DNA of 64,000 bases from Pseudomonadota bacterium (GTDB lineage: Bacteria; Myxococcota_A; UBA9160; SZUA-336): contig QJZC01000058.1 in NCBI GenBank assembly GCA_003247575.1, positions 37,021-101,020 of the forward strand, in the 5' to 3' direction. The position numbers and the translations under genes are program-made. Within the stretch, counting starts at the first letter, position 1. Each line of letters starts with the position of its first letter. The notes beneath the pieces were generated by a model that saw nothing but the letters and a program-made list of their open reading frames with translations, was not told the origin of the DNA and ran no database searches. Below, in pieces: positions 41,035 through 50,433 of this stretch.

Positions 41035-44000
41035 CTAGCGTGCAACCTCGGACAGCACGGTGCGCAATCGCTGCACGACCTCGTCGGCGCTCTGTACGCG
41101 CGCATCCGGGTCCTTGGCCATGAGCTGCAAGATCAGTTGAGCCAAGGACTCCGGAATCTCCGCGACCTTCTCGCGTGGGTCGGGAGCCGGCGTATGCGCA
41201 TGGTGATAGGTCACGTCTCCCTGCTGGAAGGGGACGCAGCCGGTGCAGAACTGGAACAAGGTGACGCCGAGGGAATAGAGATCCGAACGGCGATCGACGA
41301 TGCCACCTATGGCCTGCTCCGGTGGCATGTAGTACGGGGTACCAGCGATCACGCTCGCCTGCTTGCGCACCTCTTCGACCGCCTTCGCCAACCCGAAGTC
41401 CATCACCTTGACGACACGATCCTTGGTGTAGAACAGGTTCGATGCCTTGATGTCGCGGTGGATGATCCGCTGCGCATGCGCATACGCCAACCCCGTCGCA
41501 GCCTGCGCCCCCAGAATGACCGTGTCTCGGGGGCTCAGCTTGCCAACGCGCTTGAGCACGGCATCGAGTGGAGTGCCTTCGAGACACTCCATGGTGATGA
41601 AATAGGTGTTCCCCTCTTGGCCCGCGTCGTAGATGGTCACGATGTTGGGATGATTGAGCGCCGCTGCCGAGCGAGCCTCGCGCAGGAAGTACTCGATGGC
41701 CAGTTCATGCTCCTGCATGTTGTCGGGCAGCTTCTTGAGAGCGACCAGCCTTCCCAGCACGGTGTCGCGCGCCTTGTACACGATGCCCATCGCACCGCGT
41801 CCGAGCTCGCTGATGATCTCGTAGCGACTCTCGACCGGAGGCCCAGACGAGGTCAGCGCGCCCGAGGCCGCACCGCCGATGAGCGTTCGTGCATCCGTCT
41901 CCAGCTGGCTCGCCAGCTGCGCCTGCAGAGCACGCAGCTCCTCCACGCGCTCCTTGGCTCCCGGATAGTCGTGGTCGATCCGGCGGATCGCCTGGTAGAC
42001 CTCGATCGCCTCATCGATCCGACCCGCTTCTTCGAGCAAGCCCGCATAGCGTTCCTGCACCTTGAGAGACAGGCTCTCCGAGCTGGCGAGGGACAGCGCC
42101 TCTTCGAGCTTTTCGATCGCTAGATCGTTGTCCTCGCGGGCGGCCAACAGCTCCCCCATCAGGACACACGCCTCGACGTAGTGGATGTCTCGCCGATCCA
42201 CACGTTTCAGGTTCGAGAGCGCACGGTTGGAATCCTCGAGCTCGGCGGCCACTCGAGCAGCTTCGAACCCCTCGCCCGCCCTCTCGAGCACTTCGAGCAG
42301 GGACGGCTTGTCCCCGAGCTTGCGATAGCAGTCGGCAGCACGGTCCCAGTCGTACACGGCCTCGAAGGCGAGTGCGGCTTCGGCTAGATCCCCGTGGCTC
42401 AGGAACTGCTCTGCAGCTTCGGTGTGACGTCCGGCCTCGCGTAGCGCAGTCGCCGCGCGGTCGTCCTCAGGGTCGTCGAGCCGGATGGCGGTGAACGCCC
42501 CATCTGCGTCGCGGTCGACCAGCTGCTCGTTCGCCAAACCGGTGTTACCGGCCGGAAGCGCCGCCATCGCCCGCACCTGCGACGCCTGCTTCGGCATGCC
42601 TCCCTCGTCGAGCGCTTGCGCGGCGCCCTCGAAATGGCCCTCCAGATACAGAGTGACGGCATCTGCGCAGTCGTTGAAGACCTGGCCCGCGTCGTCGAAG
42701 ACATCGAGCACGACCTGCATCGGGTCACAGTCCGGTACATGGATCGCCGTTTCGGCAACCGCGCTCCCGGAAGCCGCGACCAGGACGTAGTCACCCGGGT
42801 CGAGGTAGATGTGCGCGGGCTTGCCGCGCGTGAAGCGAACCGTACGCGCATCTCCGCGGATCCCCACGCGGCCGTCCGGGCGCATGACAGCACCTCCGGC
42901 GACGACGCGGACCTCGACACACGATTGTTTCGGACACATGTCGAACTGCAGCTCGACGTTCTTCCCGCGCCTGACCTCGACCTGCTTCTCGGCGCTGAAC
43001 GTGCCGATCAGATCGCCCGTCTGATGGTCGTGGAGAGGGCCGCGCACGGTGACATAGTATGGCCGACGACGCGCAGCGACCCAGCCAAACTCTACCCGAT
43101 TGCCATCGACGAGGCGCTTCTCGTTCTTGTTGAGAGACTGCAGCTTCTCGCGAAGCTTCCAGCGCTCGTCGTTGGTGGGCACTTCCTCCTCGGGCTTGGG
43201 CTTGCGCCGATTCAGGCGCACGCTGAACAGCGGGCGAGTCTTGGGCGGGAGGATGAACTCGACGTGCACCTGGCCCCAGCCGCGAGCGAAGGGATAGACG
43301 ATCAAGATCAGCAAGATCCCGATCAGCGACGCCAGCTTGAGGTTCCACTCACCAAAGGTGTGTGGCCCACTGGCGAGACAGGCCGAGTTCGTGAGGATGC
43401 TCGCCTGCTGTGGGTCCGTTCCACTGAGAAGCCGCGCCTCGACGATATAGTAGGCCTCGACGCCACAGCCTGCGGGTGCCTCTGGATCGGCCGCCGGCCG
43501 ACGCTCGAGGCGCGCAAGCAGCAGTGCATCCGCCTGATAGATCGAGTTCAAGCGCACTACGGCTTCGACATCACGCGATGCCTCGTCGCCGAAGCGCTGC
43601 ATCTTCTGGACGACCCCCGCGTAGTATCCCTCGGGGGTTTGCGACGCAACCACGGTGGCCCGCTTTCCGAGCGCAGCCTCGAGCGCCGCCACGATCCTCG
43701 CCTGATCGGGAACGCGGGGCTGGAACCAGTCCAGCAGCTGTTCGTGCCAGACCTGGTCCTCGAACAGGGGAAGCACCATGACCTTCTTTGCGCCGGGCGC
43801 AGCGCGGAGCAAACTCGCGACCAACGCGTCCAGCGACGCAGAGATCTCCGGCCTGTCTGTCGGAATCTCCTCATCTCCGAGCATCTTCTTGAAGTGGGCC
43901 CCTGCGAACGTGAGCACGAACGAGTCGTACTTCTGGGCTTCGCCCTCGTTTCCCAGGTCGCGATGCACCTCTGCGAGCGACTGATAGATGTCTGCATCGC

Positions 44001-45648
44001 CGGGTTCCAGGGCGGCCGCTCGCTCCAGGGTCTCGAGGGCGCGCGCGTCGTGCCCCAGTTCCCTCTCGAGCGCGGCGCGCTCGAGCAGATCCTCCGCCTC
44101 GCTCCCTCCCAGCCGGTCGATATCGGCGAGCAACTCGACCGCCGCCGCTGCGTCGCCAGAGGCCTGGCGACCGCGCGCGAGCGCGCGCACCGAACGCACG
44201 TCGCTCGGCTCGAGCCTCACCGCCTGCTCGACGTGCGCCAGCCCCTCGTCGACGCGCCCCGCACCGATCTCGATCGTGCCGAGCTCGCGCAACGCAGCAG
44301 GGTCCTCCGGCGCGAGCTCGAGCAGTTGACGATACGCAGCTTCCGCGGCGGCCTCGTCTCCCAGCGCTTGCCCGCTGCGACCCACCAGATGCAAGCGCTC
44401 CGAGGTCGGACCCGCGAGCTCGATCGCCGCGTCGGCGGCCTTTCTCGCCGGTGCGAAGTCGAACAGATCGGCGTGCATGGAGGCTTGCGCATCGAGAATG
44501 TCGGGACTCAGTACTGGTGCGAACTCCCTCGCACGTTGGAACTGGTCGCTCGCCGTCTCGATCTGGAGTCGAGAAGCGGCGAGCTCTCCCGCCTCGAGCA
44601 GGCGGCGCGCCTTCTGCTCGGGCTCGGACAAGACTTCGGCGAGGCTCTGCAGCCGTTCCAGCGACGGTTCGAGGGACACGGCCTTCTCCAGACTCTTGCG
44701 TGCACCCTCGAGATCCTCTTCCAGAGCCTGGAGCTTTCCGAGTCCCTCGTGCATGGCGGCGTCGTCTGGCGCAACCTCGACTGCCCGCTCGAAGAACTCG
44801 CGCGCCTGTGCCAGCTCCCCACGTGCGAGCTGGACCTCGCCCGCCGTCAGCATCACGTCGGGATCCGCGCGATCCGAGATCAACTGGGCTTCAGCGCGTG
44901 CGAAGATCATCGACCACGCGGTATCCAGCTCGCCCATCTCGGCCAGAAGCTCCACGCGCCGCTCGCGATGCACCCCGGGTCGCTTCGCAGCCTTCTGGAT
45001 CTCGTCGCGCAGGAATCGCAACTCCTCGCGGTCGGCCACGCGCCTCCATGCCTGGGCATACCGCTTCTGGTCGAGCGCCTCTACGGCTTCGGATGCAGCA
45101 GCAAACAGGTCGAGAGAGCGGTTTGGATCGGGCTCTGCCCCCGGCTCGGACGGAGCGCGAGCAGGCAGCTTGCGCTTCACCCCGAGCGAGGGCAGCACCT
45201 GAGCGAGGGCTTCGTCGGCGATCGCCCCGAGACGTACCGTCTCGCCATGCGCGCGACCGAGCGACACCAGACGCAGGGCACCTACGTCATAAGCGCGAAT
45301 CGAGACCTCTAGATCGAAGTCTCGTTTGCGAAAGTCCACGACCAGTGCGTGCGTCCGCTTCTGCTCCTTCGCATGTGCGAGCGCGCGCTCGGTGGTGATC
45401 TTGCTGGGGGATGCGCGGCGCCACTCCCGCGCACTCACACCGCCTTCCACCTCGAGCCCCAGGTCGCGGAGCTGCTTGCGCAAGAGCTCGACGTAGCCCG
45501 GGACCACCGGCTCGACCTTGGGGTCCACCCGGAGCGCCGTCACACTCACCGAGGAGCGGCCCGTTTGCGCCTGTACCGATGCACCCGGGATCAGAGAGAC
45601 CAAACACCAGGCAACGACGCAAACGATCCTCGAGACCGACACCCGCAT
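41035..45648 (-). CDS. Membrane Ser/Thr protein kinase with periplasmic and cytoplasmic TPR arrays
   Basis: 1537 residues. A signal peptide (MRVSVSRIVCVVAWCLVSLI) leads into a long extracytoplasmic region with many TPRs (about 180-600). A TM helix (SLIGILLILIVYPFARGWG) lies at about 770-790. Next come a beta-rich segment to about 1010, which may hold a small-domain insert, and further TPR-like helices to about 1230. The C-terminal kinase runs 1276-1537: Gly loop GRGAMG 1283-1288, Lys1305 in VALKK, catalytic HRDIKASN with Asp1399, DFG Asp1417 and GTPYYMPPEQ. All key residues are present. Most bacterial kinases have the catalytic domain N-terminal of the TM; here the order is reversed. It converges on the FAAL gene. 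Confidence 0.9.
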   Translation of the reverse strand: MRVSVSRIVCVVAWCLVSLIPGASVQAQTGRSSVSVTALRVDPKVEPVVPGYVELLRKQLRDLGLEVEGGVSAREWRRASPSKITTERALAHAKEQKRTHALVVDFRKRDFDLEVSIRAYDVGALRLVSLGRAHGETVRLGAIADEALAQVLPSLGVKRKLPARAPSEPGAEPDPNRSLDLFAAASEAVEALDQKRYAQAWRRVADREELRFLRDEIQKAAKRPGVHRERRVELLAEMGELDTAWSMIFARAEAQLISDRADPDVMLTAGEVQLARGELAQAREFFERAVEVAPDDAAMHEGLGKLQALEEDLEGARKSLEKAVSLEPSLERLQSLAEVLSEPEQKARRLLEAGELAASRLQIETASDQFQRAREFAPVLSPDILDAQASMHADLFDFAPARKAADAAIELAGPTSERLHLVGRSGQALGDEAAAEAAYRQLLELAPEDPAALRELGTIEIGAGRVDEGLAHVEQAVRLEPSDVRSVRALARGRQASGDAAAAVELLADIDRLGGSEAEDLLERAALERELGHDARALETLERAAALEPGDADIYQSLAEVHRDLGNEGEAQKYDSFVLTFAGAHFKKMLGDEEIPTDRPEISASLDALVASLLRAAPGAKKVMVLPLFEDQVWHEQLLDWFQPRVPDQARIVAALEAALGKRATVVASQTPEGYYAGVVQKMQRFGDEASRDVEAVVRLNSIYQADALLLARLERRPAADPEAPAGCGVEAYYIVEARLLSGTDPQQASILTNSACLASGPHTFGEWNLKLASLIGILLILIVYPFARGWGQVHVEFILPPKTRPLFSVRLNRRKPKPEEEVPTNDERWKLREKLQSLNKNEKRLVDGNRVEFGWVAARRRPYYVTVRGPLHDHQTGDLIGTFSAEKQVEVRRGKNVELQFDMCPKQSCVEVRVVAGGAVMRPDGRVGIRGDARTVRFTRGKPAHIYLDPGDYVLVAASGSAVAETAIHVPDCDPMQVVLDVFDDAGQVFNDCADAVTLYLEGHFEGAAQALDEGGMPKQASQVRAMAALPAGNTGLANEQLVDRDADGAFTAIRLDDPEDDRAATALREAGRHTEAAEQFLSHGDLAEAALAFEAVYDWDRAADCYRKLGDKPSLLEVLERAGEGFEAARVAAELEDSNRALSNLKRVDRRDIHYVEACVLMGELLAAREDNDLAIEKLEEALSLASSESLSLKVQERYAGLLEEAGRIDEAIEVYQAIRRIDHDYPGAKERVEELRALQAQLASQLETDARTLIGGAASGALTSSGPPVESRYEIISELGRGAMGIVYKARDTVLGRLVALKKLPDNMQEHELAIEYFLREARSAAALNHPNIVTIYDAGQEGNTYFITMECLEGTPLDAVLKRVGKLSPRDTVILGAQAATGLAYAHAQRIIHRDIKASNLFYTKDRVVKVMDFGLAKAVEEVRKQASVIAGTPYYMPPEQAIGGIVDRRSDLYSLGVTLFQFCTGCVPFQQGDVTYHHAHTPAPDPREKVAEIPESLAQLILQLMAKDPDARVQSADEVVQRLRTVLSEVAR

Positions 45649-45714
45649 GCCCTCGGAAATCGGCGTAAACAGCCGGAAAGGTGAGATGAAAGGTTTGCCG
45701 GCGGACAGATTCTC

Positions 45715-45963
45715 TCAGAGCTTGCGGAGAATCGACCGTATCAGTCGCGACTCGGATTCGACGGAGGCCAGGTAGGCCGGCAGCTGAGCTCGATAGCGCG
45801 CACACGCGCGACGCAGCGCAGAGCGTTCCTCTACCGTGAGCTCCACGCGTTGCGCCTTCGCATCCGGTGCGCGCCGCCTCGCCGTGGGTGTGCGCCGCGC
45901 GGGGGCCCTTCGCTTGACCGCGCGAGTCGGGGCCGTCCTGCGGGCTTGGGGGGCTCGAGCCAT
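45715..45963 (-). CDS. Small basic protein with Ala/Arg/Pro-rich tail
   Basis: 82 residues, unrecognised. Residues 1-38 are a very basic Ala/Arg/Pro/Thr repeat (RRTAPTRAVKRRAPARRTPT), like the tails of bacterial histone-H1-like proteins; residues 40-82 form a predicted helix pair (VEERSALRRACARYRAQLPA). ATG 45963 has GAAGGAAG eight bases upstream. It is third in a minus-strand run after two paralogues, one of which ends in a similar basic tail, and precedes the kinase gene by 66 bases. Nucleic-acid or polyanion binding is an inference from composition only. Confidence 0.6.
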   Translation of the reverse strand: MARAPQARRTAPTRAVKRRAPARRTPTARRRAPDAKAQRVELTVEERSALRRACARYRAQLPAYLASVESESRLIRSILRKL

Positions 45964-46002
45964 GTGCAGTGCTTCCTTCTAGCTCGCTCCGCCGAGCGGG
46001 AC

Positions 46003-46803
46003 TCAGGCGGAGCGCTTGCGTCCCGAACGCTTGGCGTTGCTCCCTGACTTCTTGCTCCCGCGGGCTTTCGTCGCCTTGTGGGAGCCGCGCGCGGGAGCGG
46101 GCGCGGCGCGGCGCTTGACGCTGATGGTTCGAGCTCTGCGTGGAGTGACTTCGCTGCGCGTATCGATCTCGACCAGGAGCACCGGCGGAATCACGTCGGC
46201 CATGACCTTGCGATCGTCGAAGAACGCCTGACGCACGTTGGACGAGTGAATCGCCACCTCCTCCATCTCGAGGTTTCCAGGCTCGTTCAGATCTGCGATG
46301 CGATCCAGAATCTCGAGGATGACGCGGTTGAGCGGCTCGTCCTGCCCCTTGCTCTTGTCGAGGTGCTTTCCGAGGGCGTTCACGTTGGCGATCGTCAACG
46401 GATAGATCCGAAATCCATCCTTCGCAGACGTGTACACCGACTGGAGCACACCCAGGATGACCTGGAGGTTCTTCGAGTAGATGCCTCCTCGATGCCAACG
46501 CGTCAGCATCGCGAAGATACGCTCGACGATGTAACCGTTGGGCTGAACCGATGAGAGCAACAGGAATGGGTCTCGATCTCCAACGAGCGCATCGATGACC
46601 CAGTGGTTCTCGATCTCCAGCATCCGCAGGAAGACGGGGTAGTTCTCCGGAGAGATCCCGCAGGTACTCAGATAGCGAGCGTAGGTCAGCGCTCCCTCGA
46701 CAGCCTCGGGCGTGCGGCAGCCGAATACACCCTGCAAGAGGTGATTCTCGATGTGCGAGATCTCATCTTCAGTCCACGACTCTTCGAGCATGCTCTTTCG
46801 CAT
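46003..46803 (-). CDS. Unrecognised protein, paralogue 2 of tandem pair, with basic C-terminal tail
   Basis: 266 residues. I do not recognise the family. Residues 1-205 are a helical domain closely matching the upstream gene: ENHWVIDALVGDRDPFLLLS, LTRW, GIY, ILGVLQSVY, DGFRIYPLTIANVNALGKHL and KGQDEPLNRVILEILDRI. It ends with a 60-residue Arg/Lys/Ser/Ala tail (PARGSHKATKARGSKKSG) that the paralogue lacks. No signal peptide, TM segment or known catalytic motif. ATG 46803 has GAGGG nine bases upstream. The pair, the small basic gene and probably the kinase gene form one minus-strand unit. Confidence 0.8.
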   Translation of the reverse strand: MRKSMLEESWTEDEISHIENHLLQGVFGCRTPEAVEGALTYARYLSTCGISPENYPVFLRMLEIENHWVIDALVGDRDPFLLLSSVQPNGYIVERIFAMLTRWHRGGIYSKNLQVILGVLQSVYTSAKDGFRIYPLTIANVNALGKHLDKSKGQDEPLNRVILEILDRIADLNEPGNLEMEEVAIHSSNVRQAFFDDRKVMADVIPPVLLVEIDTRSEVTPRRARTISVKRRAAPAPARGSHKATKARGSKKSGSNAKRSGRKRSA

Positions 46804-46839
46804 TGCAGTTCTACCCTCGTTTCCGAAACCAGCTCAGAA

Positions 46840-47541
46840 TCAACCCTCGAACAACGTGCGCGGCGCCACCTCGACATCCAGATAGTCGCCTCGAACCAGG
46901 AGAACCTGCGGAATGCAGTCCTCGAGCAGCTTCGTGTTGTCGAAGAAATTTCCACGGATCCGTAGCGCCTGACGCGAAACGGTCTCCATGGTTTCATCCC
47001 AGTGAAGCCCTTCGAGCGCACCGACCTTCTCGAGAATATCGAGGATGCACCGGTTCCGCGGATCGTTCTGACCCTTCTCCTTCTCGAGGTGCTTCCCGAG
47101 GTTGTCCACGTCAGCCACGCTCAACGAATGGATCTTGTAGCCATCGCGCGGAGAGCTATACGCATTCTGCAGTACACCCAGCACGATCGAGAGCGTCTTC
47201 GGATAGATCCCCGCAGGGCGCCAGCGCGTCAACAGCTCGAAGCACTTCTGCACCAGGTACGTGTTGGGCGGGATCGTCGAGAGAAAGAGAAACGGATCCG
47301 CGTCGCCGATCAGCGCATCGAGCACCCAATGATTCTCGGTCTCGAGGAGCTTGAGAAAGAGTGGATAGTTGTCGGTATCCAGCCCGGACAAGCGCAGGAA
47401 GCGCGCATAGCTGACTGCGGCCTCCACCGCTTCAGGCGTGCGGGCCGCGAGAACCTGGTGCAGGATTCGGTTCTCGGTCGCATGCCGAGCCTCCCGGGTC
47501 CACAGGTTCTCGAGCGCTTGCTGTTTCTCGACTGCGTTCAT
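46840..47541 (-). CDS. Unrecognised protein, paralogue 1 of tandem pair
   Basis: 233 residues, same unknown family as the next gene. Shared blocks: ENHWVLDALIGDADPFLFLS at about 70-89, LLTRWRPAGIYPKTLSIVLG, NAYSSPRDGYKIHSLSVADV and DNLGKHLEKEKGQNDPRNRC. The strict conservation of ENHWV-DAL-GD-DPFL and LGKHL-K-KGQ between copies suggests functional sites rather than drift. The protein is soluble and mostly helical. ATG 47541 has GGAGGT ten bases upstream; a longer in-frame start at 47559 is less likely. First gene of its unit; the DUF72 gene is divergent, 200 bases away. Confidence 0.8.
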   Translation of the reverse strand: MNAVEKQQALENLWTREARHATENRILHQVLAARTPEAVEAAVSYARFLRLSGLDTDNYPLFLKLLETENHWVLDALIGDADPFLFLSTIPPNTYLVQKCFELLTRWRPAGIYPKTLSIVLGVLQNAYSSPRDGYKIHSLSVADVDNLGKHLEKEKGQNDPRNRCILDILEKVGALEGLHWDETMETVSRQALRIRGNFFDNTKLLEDCIPQVLLVRGDYLDVEVAPRTLFEG

Positions 47542-47741
47542 CAGACAGCGACCTCCCACGCGGTGCCCCCCGAGCGGTGCCCCGAGGACACGAACTCCCC
47601 GGACCTACCGGGTGCTTCCGACCCCGCATCGACGTCGCACATGGAAGTCTTTAGCCCGCATTCGCAATGTGCTTGTCGTTCGTCCAAATGGAGCCGGCGC
47701 TCGACTTCGCGGCCTGCGCCTGGGTAGTCTAAGCTCCTCCG

Positions 47742-48629
47742 ATGTCAGCGAAGGAACCACGCGTACACGCAGATCCGCTTCGGATCGGTCTCCCCGTGTG
47801 GGGATTTCGCGCCTGGCTCGGAGAGGTCTACCGAAGTGATGCGCGACCTGGGGACTTCCTGAAGCAATACGCGAACTGCTTCAGCTGTGTCGAGGGCAAC
47901 ACGACCTTCTATCAGATTCCGAGTGCGGAGATCGTTGCGCGCTGGCGGGACGAAACCCCCGAGTCCTTTCGCTTCTGCTTCAAACTTCCGCGCGCGATCA
48001 CACACGACGCAGGGCTCGTCGGAACAGCAGGGGCGACCCGCGAATTCCTGACCCGGATGGCACCGCTCGGCGCCCGTCTGGGCCCCTTCATGATCCAGCT
48101 CCCGCCCAGCTTCGGATCGAGCCAGCTCATGGTATTGGAACGTTTCCTGAGCGAGCTCCCGGCGGAGTTCTCGTACGCCGTCGAGCTTCGCAACCGCGCG
48201 CTGTTCCAGCATCCCCGCCTTGCAGACAGCGCACGACAGCTCCTCAGCGAAGCGCGCTGCAACTGGGTCCACCTCGACACGCGCAGTTTGCGCTCCGGGC
48301 CCCAGGATCATCCAGCGATCCGAGGGGCTCGCCACCCCAAACCCGACCTACCCATCGAGCCGAGCGTGACCGCGGACGAGCCGATCGTGCGCTTCATCGC
48401 CCACCCCGAGGCCGCGTACAACGAAGCCGGACTCGAAGCCTGGGCACAGGTCTTGGCCGACTGGGCTCGGCACGGCGCACGGCCGTACTTCTTCGTCCAC
48501 TGCCCGGACGACACCTACGCACCGGGCATCGCTCGATGCGCCCACAGCGCGTTTTCGAAGCGGATCCCGATGCGAGACTGGGGCGTGTGGCCAGGCGAGA
48601 GCGAGCCTCGACAGCTCACGCTCTGGTAG
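47742..48629 (+). CDS. DUF72 family protein (YecE-like)
   Basis: 295 residues with the DUF72 TIM-barrel-like pattern: RIGLPVWGFRAWLGEVY at the start, the central CVEGNTTFYQIPS, RFCFKLPRAITHD, LGPFMIQLPPSFG, YAVELRNRALF and, near the end, PYFFVHCPDDTYAPG. The function of the family is unknown. Start ATG 47742 lacks a strong ribosome-binding site. The next gene, an SDR, follows after 35 bases in the same direction. Confidence 0.88.
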   Translation: MSAKEPRVHADPLRIGLPVWGFRAWLGEVYRSDARPGDFLKQYANCFSCVEGNTTFYQIPSAEIVARWRDETPESFRFCFKLPRAITHDAGLVGTAGATREFLTRMAPLGARLGPFMIQLPPSFGSSQLMVLERFLSELPAEFSYAVELRNRALFQHPRLADSARQLLSEARCNWVHLDTRSLRSGPQDHPAIRGARHPKPDLPIEPSVTADEPIVRFIAHPEAAYNEAGLEAWAQVLADWARHGARPYFFVHCPDDTYAPGIARCAHSAFSKRIPMRDWGVWPGESEPRQLTLW

Positions 48630-48663
48630 ACGCGGCGCGGGAGAGCGCTGATAGAATCGGGCG

Positions 48664-49449
48664 ATGCAGATTCAAGCAAGCCACTGCGTCGTCACCGGCG
48701 GTGCACACGGGATCGGACGAGCGCTCTGCGAAGGATTGGCGCAGCGCGGTGCGCGCGCGATCGTGGTCGTAGATCGCGACCTCAGCGGAGCTGCCGAGGT
48801 GGCCAAGGCGGTTGGCGGCACGGCCGTCGAAGCGGACGTCACGAATGAAGCTCAGCTGCGAGAACTCGTGGCGGACGCAGTCGAGCGCAGCGGACCCATC
48901 GACCTGTTCTGCTCGAACGCAGGGATCGGCGTCTGGGGCGGTATCGACGCGGCGGACGCCGAGTGGGATCGGAGCTTTCGAGTACACGTGATGGCGCACG
49001 TGTACGCAGCGCGGGCCGTAATCCCATCCATGCTCGAGCAGGGCCGCGGCTATCTGCTACAGACCGCTTCCGCGGCCGGACTATTGACCCAGATTGGATC
49101 CGCCCCGTACGCGGTCACCAAACACGCCAGCGTGGCACTCGCGGAGTGGCTCGCGATCGAGTACGGCGACCGCGGAATCGGCGTATCGGTGTTGTGCCCC
49201 CAGGCGGTGCGCACGGCGATGACGCAAGGCCTGGCAGGAGGCGGCGTCGCGGGTGTCGACGGCATGCTCGAAGCGGACGCCGTGGCGAGCTGCGCACTCG
49301 ACGGCATCGAGTCGGAGCGCTTCTGGATCCTGCCTCATCCCGAGGTTGCGCAATACGTCGAACGCAAGGCCACTGGGATCGATCGGTGGCTTGCCGGGAT
49401 GCGGCGGCTGCGCGCTCGCTTCGGAGGCTTGCCCGGCCTGCCCGAGTAG
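48664..49449 (+). CDS. Short-chain dehydrogenase/reductase
   Basis: 261-residue classical SDR. Cofactor motif TGGAHGIG at about 12-19, SNAGIGVWGG, catalytic Ser in QTASAAGLL and Tyr/Lys in YAVTKHA. An acidic residue after the second strand (VVVDRD) favours NAD over NADP. Substrate not predictable. The C-terminal 35 residues are Arg/Gly/Leu-rich. It converges with the sigma-factor gene; an imperfect hairpin (AGCCTCC 49465-49471, GGAGGCT 49497-49503) lies between the two stops. Confidence 0.88.
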   Translation: MQIQASHCVVTGGAHGIGRALCEGLAQRGARAIVVVDRDLSGAAEVAKAVGGTAVEADVTNEAQLRELVADAVERSGPIDLFCSNAGIGVWGGIDAADAEWDRSFRVHVMAHVYAARAVIPSMLEQGRGYLLQTASAAGLLTQIGSAPYAVTKHASVALAEWLAIEYGDRGIGVSVLCPQAVRTAMTQGLAGGGVAGVDGMLEADAVASCALDGIESERFWILPHPEVAQYVERKATGIDRWLAGMRRLRARFGGLPGLPE

Positions 49450-49518
49450 GCTCCGAACCCGAGTAGCCTCCGAGCCCGCCCCGTCGGAGCCCCCGAGGAG
49501 GCTCGAGATGCAAGGGAA

Positions 49519-50196
49519 TCAGAGACCGTGCGCGGACTCGGAGGGCGCGAAGCGCGCTGTGGCGGCTTCGAGGGCGGCGACGTGAAAGCCGCCGCGGTAC
49601 AAAACTTCGCGCAAGGTCCGCAGACCTCCGGTCTGCAGGCGCTTGACCGTTCCGAGCGGAATCGAGAAGCGATCGGCGACCTCTTGGTAGGTGCGTCCGC
49701 GCAGATAGATCTCCTCGATCACGGCTCGGTCGCGCGCGGGAAGCACGTCCAGAGCGCGCTGCAAGTCGAGCAGGAGGTCGGGATTCGCGTCGTTCAGACA
49801 GTGCTCCGGTGCGTTCTCGATCGCCTCGCGCACGCTGCGCTCGTCGCGCCGCCCACCACTCGTAACGCGGTCTCGCCGCTGGACGAAGTCGAGGAATGCG
49901 TTGCGGGTCATCCGGTAGGCGAAGCTCACGAAGGCTCGCGGCTCGCGCAGCGTTCCGTTCTCTACGCTGCGGACGAGTGAGGCCAGCACGTCCTGGCAGA
50001 TGTCCTCCCACGAGGATCGGACTCGGTAGGCCCCATGCCGATACAACAGGCTCACGATCAGGCCCGTGAGCTTGGCGAGGGCGACCGGATCCCCGGCGCG
50101 AACCCCCGCAACGACATCGAACCAATCTTCCCCTGAATGCAGCTTCTCGCTCACGACTTCCACTCCTGGATCGAGGCCCGAGGCGAGCTCGGACAT
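49519..50196 (-). CDS. RNA polymerase sigma factor, sigma-70 family (ECF-like)
   Basis: 225 residues with region 2 (SWEDICQDVLASLVRSV, then AFVSFAYRMTRNAFLDFVQR) and region 4 (LPARDRAVIEEIYLRGRTYQ, EVADRFSIPLGTVKRLQTGG). There is no region 1 or 3, so it is of the ECF size class. About 30 extra residues at each end are not needed for the fold. No anti-sigma gene is adjacent, so control is not evident from context. ATG 50196 is preceded by GACGAGAA. Confidence 0.88.
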   Translation of the reverse strand: MSELASGLDPGVEVVSEKLHSGEDWFDVVAGVRAGDPVALAKLTGLIVSLLYRHGAYRVRSSWEDICQDVLASLVRSVENGTLREPRAFVSFAYRMTRNAFLDFVQRRDRVTSGGRRDERSVREAIENAPEHCLNDANPDLLLDLQRALDVLPARDRAVIEEIYLRGRTYQEVADRFSIPLGTVKRLQTGGLRTLREVLYRGGFHVAALEAATARFAPSESAHGL

Positions 50197-50433
50197 TTCT
50201 CGTCTTCGAACGGGCAGTGGACGCCGTTGCGTCCCCCCTCATCATCGTTCTAGAGCAGATGCCGTGCCGAGGCTGAGGACGAGTTCACACATTCGAGAGA
50301 TTGTTCTGCCGATCCCTCGAGATCGGTAACTTACGCTCTCGAGGCCGCGATCCGCGGGCGCTCGGTCGAGTAGCCCGCGGGCACTGGATGTCCTGCACCG
50401 TACACGCCGTGCACGGCGGAGCTAGTCGAGCCG

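Noticed and set aside
42616..45312. An 898-codon open frame on the plus strand antisense to the kinase gene
   Set aside because: It mirrors the codon structure of a high-GC gene; the translation is Arg/Gln/His/Leu-rich without motifs, whereas the minus-strand frame has TPRs and a complete kinase.
45287..46498. A 403-codon minus-strand frame across the kinase start, the small basic gene and a paralogue
   Set aside because: It overlaps three better-supported genes in another frame and has low-complexity Arg/Gly/Pro composition.
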